Shown piece by piece: positions 4,831 through 5,212 of a stretch of DNA of 5,212 nucleotides. The notes below the pieces were generated by a model. That model was given only the letters and a program-made list of their open reading frames with translations. It had not been told where the DNA came from and did not search any database. How positions within the stretch are numbered: position 1 is the first letter of the stretch; each line of letters starts with the position of its first letter. The DNA comes from JANQKX01 sp039028695 (GTDB lineage Bacteria > Pseudomonadota > Alphaproteobacteria > Kiloniellales > Kiloniellaceae), in contig JBCCHN010000205.1 of assembly GCA_039028695.1 (NCBI GenBank), positions 1-5,212 of the forward strand, given 5' to 3'. A program made the position numbers and the translations under genes.

Positions 4831-4858
4831 AATTTAGTACCTACTTGATGGGTGTCAA
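4831..4858 (-). promoter_or_regulatory. probable promoter of the bacterioferritin gene
   Basis: A perfect TTGACA (4858-4853) and TAAATT (4836-4831, 4 of 6 to TATAAT) are separated by 16 bases. Transcription would start near 4824, leaving a leader of about 110 bases. ACTAAATTAATC (4838-4827), overlapping the -10, matches 11 of 12 positions of the centre of the E. coli IscR type 1 motif (ACTRWWWYAGTC), but the outer parts of that motif do not match. No Fur-box-like site is seen here. Confidence 0.6.
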
Positions 4859-4981
4859 CTAATTGTGCAAATAAAGAAATGGCTTCCAAGAAATAGGCTT
4901 TTCATAAAATTTGATTTCAACAACAAAATCACGAAGATACACTTTTCCACTGACTTATGCTTCAACTAAAAATATTGATAA

Positions 4982-5010
4982 TTGTAATAAAATCAAACCT
5001 ATTGTATAAA
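4982..5010 (+). promoter_or_regulatory. candidate plus-strand promoter in AT-rich DNA
   Basis: TTGTAA (4982-4987, 4 of 6) and TATAAA (5005-5010, 5 of 6) are separated by the ideal 17 bases. Transcription would start near 5017 and could serve the frame opening at 5124. Such matches arise easily by chance in AT-rich sequence. Confidence 0.3.
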
Positions 5011-5123
5011 AAATGCCTATAACTACGCGTGATGTTTACTTTTCTCTTTTTTCAACTCTTTCAATAGCACATTGTACGAATTCCAATAAAGAGGCGAGGC
5101 TTCGAGTGATTTAATTTAATAAA

Positions 5124-5212
5124 ATGTTAAATTTAAAAATATTTTTTTCCATTTTCACCGATAAACTGGACGAAATTCGAACAAATTCTGGTAGAGTGAC
5201 CGCCGTACTTAC
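5124..5212 (+). CDS. possible start of a gene cut by the right edge
   Basis: An ATG at 5124 opens a frame of 29 codons to the window edge. The peptide starts MLNLKIFFSIFTDKLDEIRT, moving from a hydrophobic to a more polar stretch, and GC rises towards the end. An in-frame stop at 5112-5114 fixes the earliest start. The ribosome site is poor (GAGTGA about 15 bases upstream). The opposite strand is also open across the last 90 bases, so the direction is uncertain. I do not recognise the family. Confidence 0.25.
   Translation, partial: MLNLKIFFSIFTDKLDEIRTNSGRVTAVL

Larger units (their letters stand above)
4860..5212. other. AT-rich stretch without a secure gene
   Basis: Base composition drops sharply here compared with the genes to the left, with many runs of A and T (for example around 4905-5010 and 5105-5155). 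I see no RNA gene, transposon end or long repeat. A 33-codon plus-strand frame (5013-5114) has no ribosome site and is not called. The AT-richness may mark a promoter-rich intergenic region or acquired DNA. GC recovers in the last 30 bases, hinting that a gene begins at the right edge. Confidence 0.6.

Noticed and set aside
1..5212. CRISPR array, tRNA or rRNA gene, insertion sequence or transposase
   Set aside because: I saw no regularly spaced repeats, no tRNA-like cloverleaf, no rRNA motifs and no transposase-like product. The only notable repeats are the inverted repeats and the paired 16-base Fur-like core.

Overview
The window looks like chromosomal DNA of a Gram-negative proteobacterium, most likely an alphaproteobacterium. 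The basis is the gene families and their order (ExaC/AcoD-type aldehyde dehydrogenase, DUF779 partner, GAF-Fis regulator, heme-type bacterioferritin) and moderate GC in the coding parts. I cannot name a genus. All four secure genes lie on the minus strand.

Layout: (1) 1-655 has no secure gene. It holds two weak overlapping minus-strand frames at the left edge and one Fur-box-like site (419-433). (2) 656-3799 is an aldehyde-oxidation module, read right to left: a GAF/Fis-HTH regulator without the usual AAA+ domain (2783-3799), a 507-residue NAD(P)-dependent aldehyde dehydrogenase (1129-2652) and a DUF779 protein (656-1030). A perfect 20-bp palindrome (2754-2773) between regulator and dehydrogenase is the obvious candidate operator. 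A long hairpin (1068-1128) separates the dehydrogenase from the DUF779 gene. (3) 3800-4225 is intergenic. It holds a second Fur-box-like site (3971-3989), which shares a 16-base core (15/16 identical) with the first and lies among possible promoters facing both ways, followed by a doubtful 52-residue reading frame and a strong inverted repeat. (4) 4226-4711 is bacterioferritin with every ferroxidase residue and the heme-ligand methionine present. Its upstream region has a good promoter (4831-4858) and a roughly 110-base leader containing a terminator-like hairpin and a sequence that could pair with its loop. (5) 4860-5212 is markedly AT-rich, with no secure gene and possibly the start of one running off the right edge.

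How it may work: the regulator probably senses a small molecule through its GAF domain and activates the dehydrogenase/DUF779 pair from the palindrome. The iron theme (two Fur-like sites, bacterioferritin) surrounds the aldehyde module, so its expression could be tied to iron status; that link is inference. The most original signals are the possible attenuator in the bacterioferritin leader, the palindrome paired with an AAA+-less regulator, and the matched Fur-like sites flanking the aldehyde cluster.
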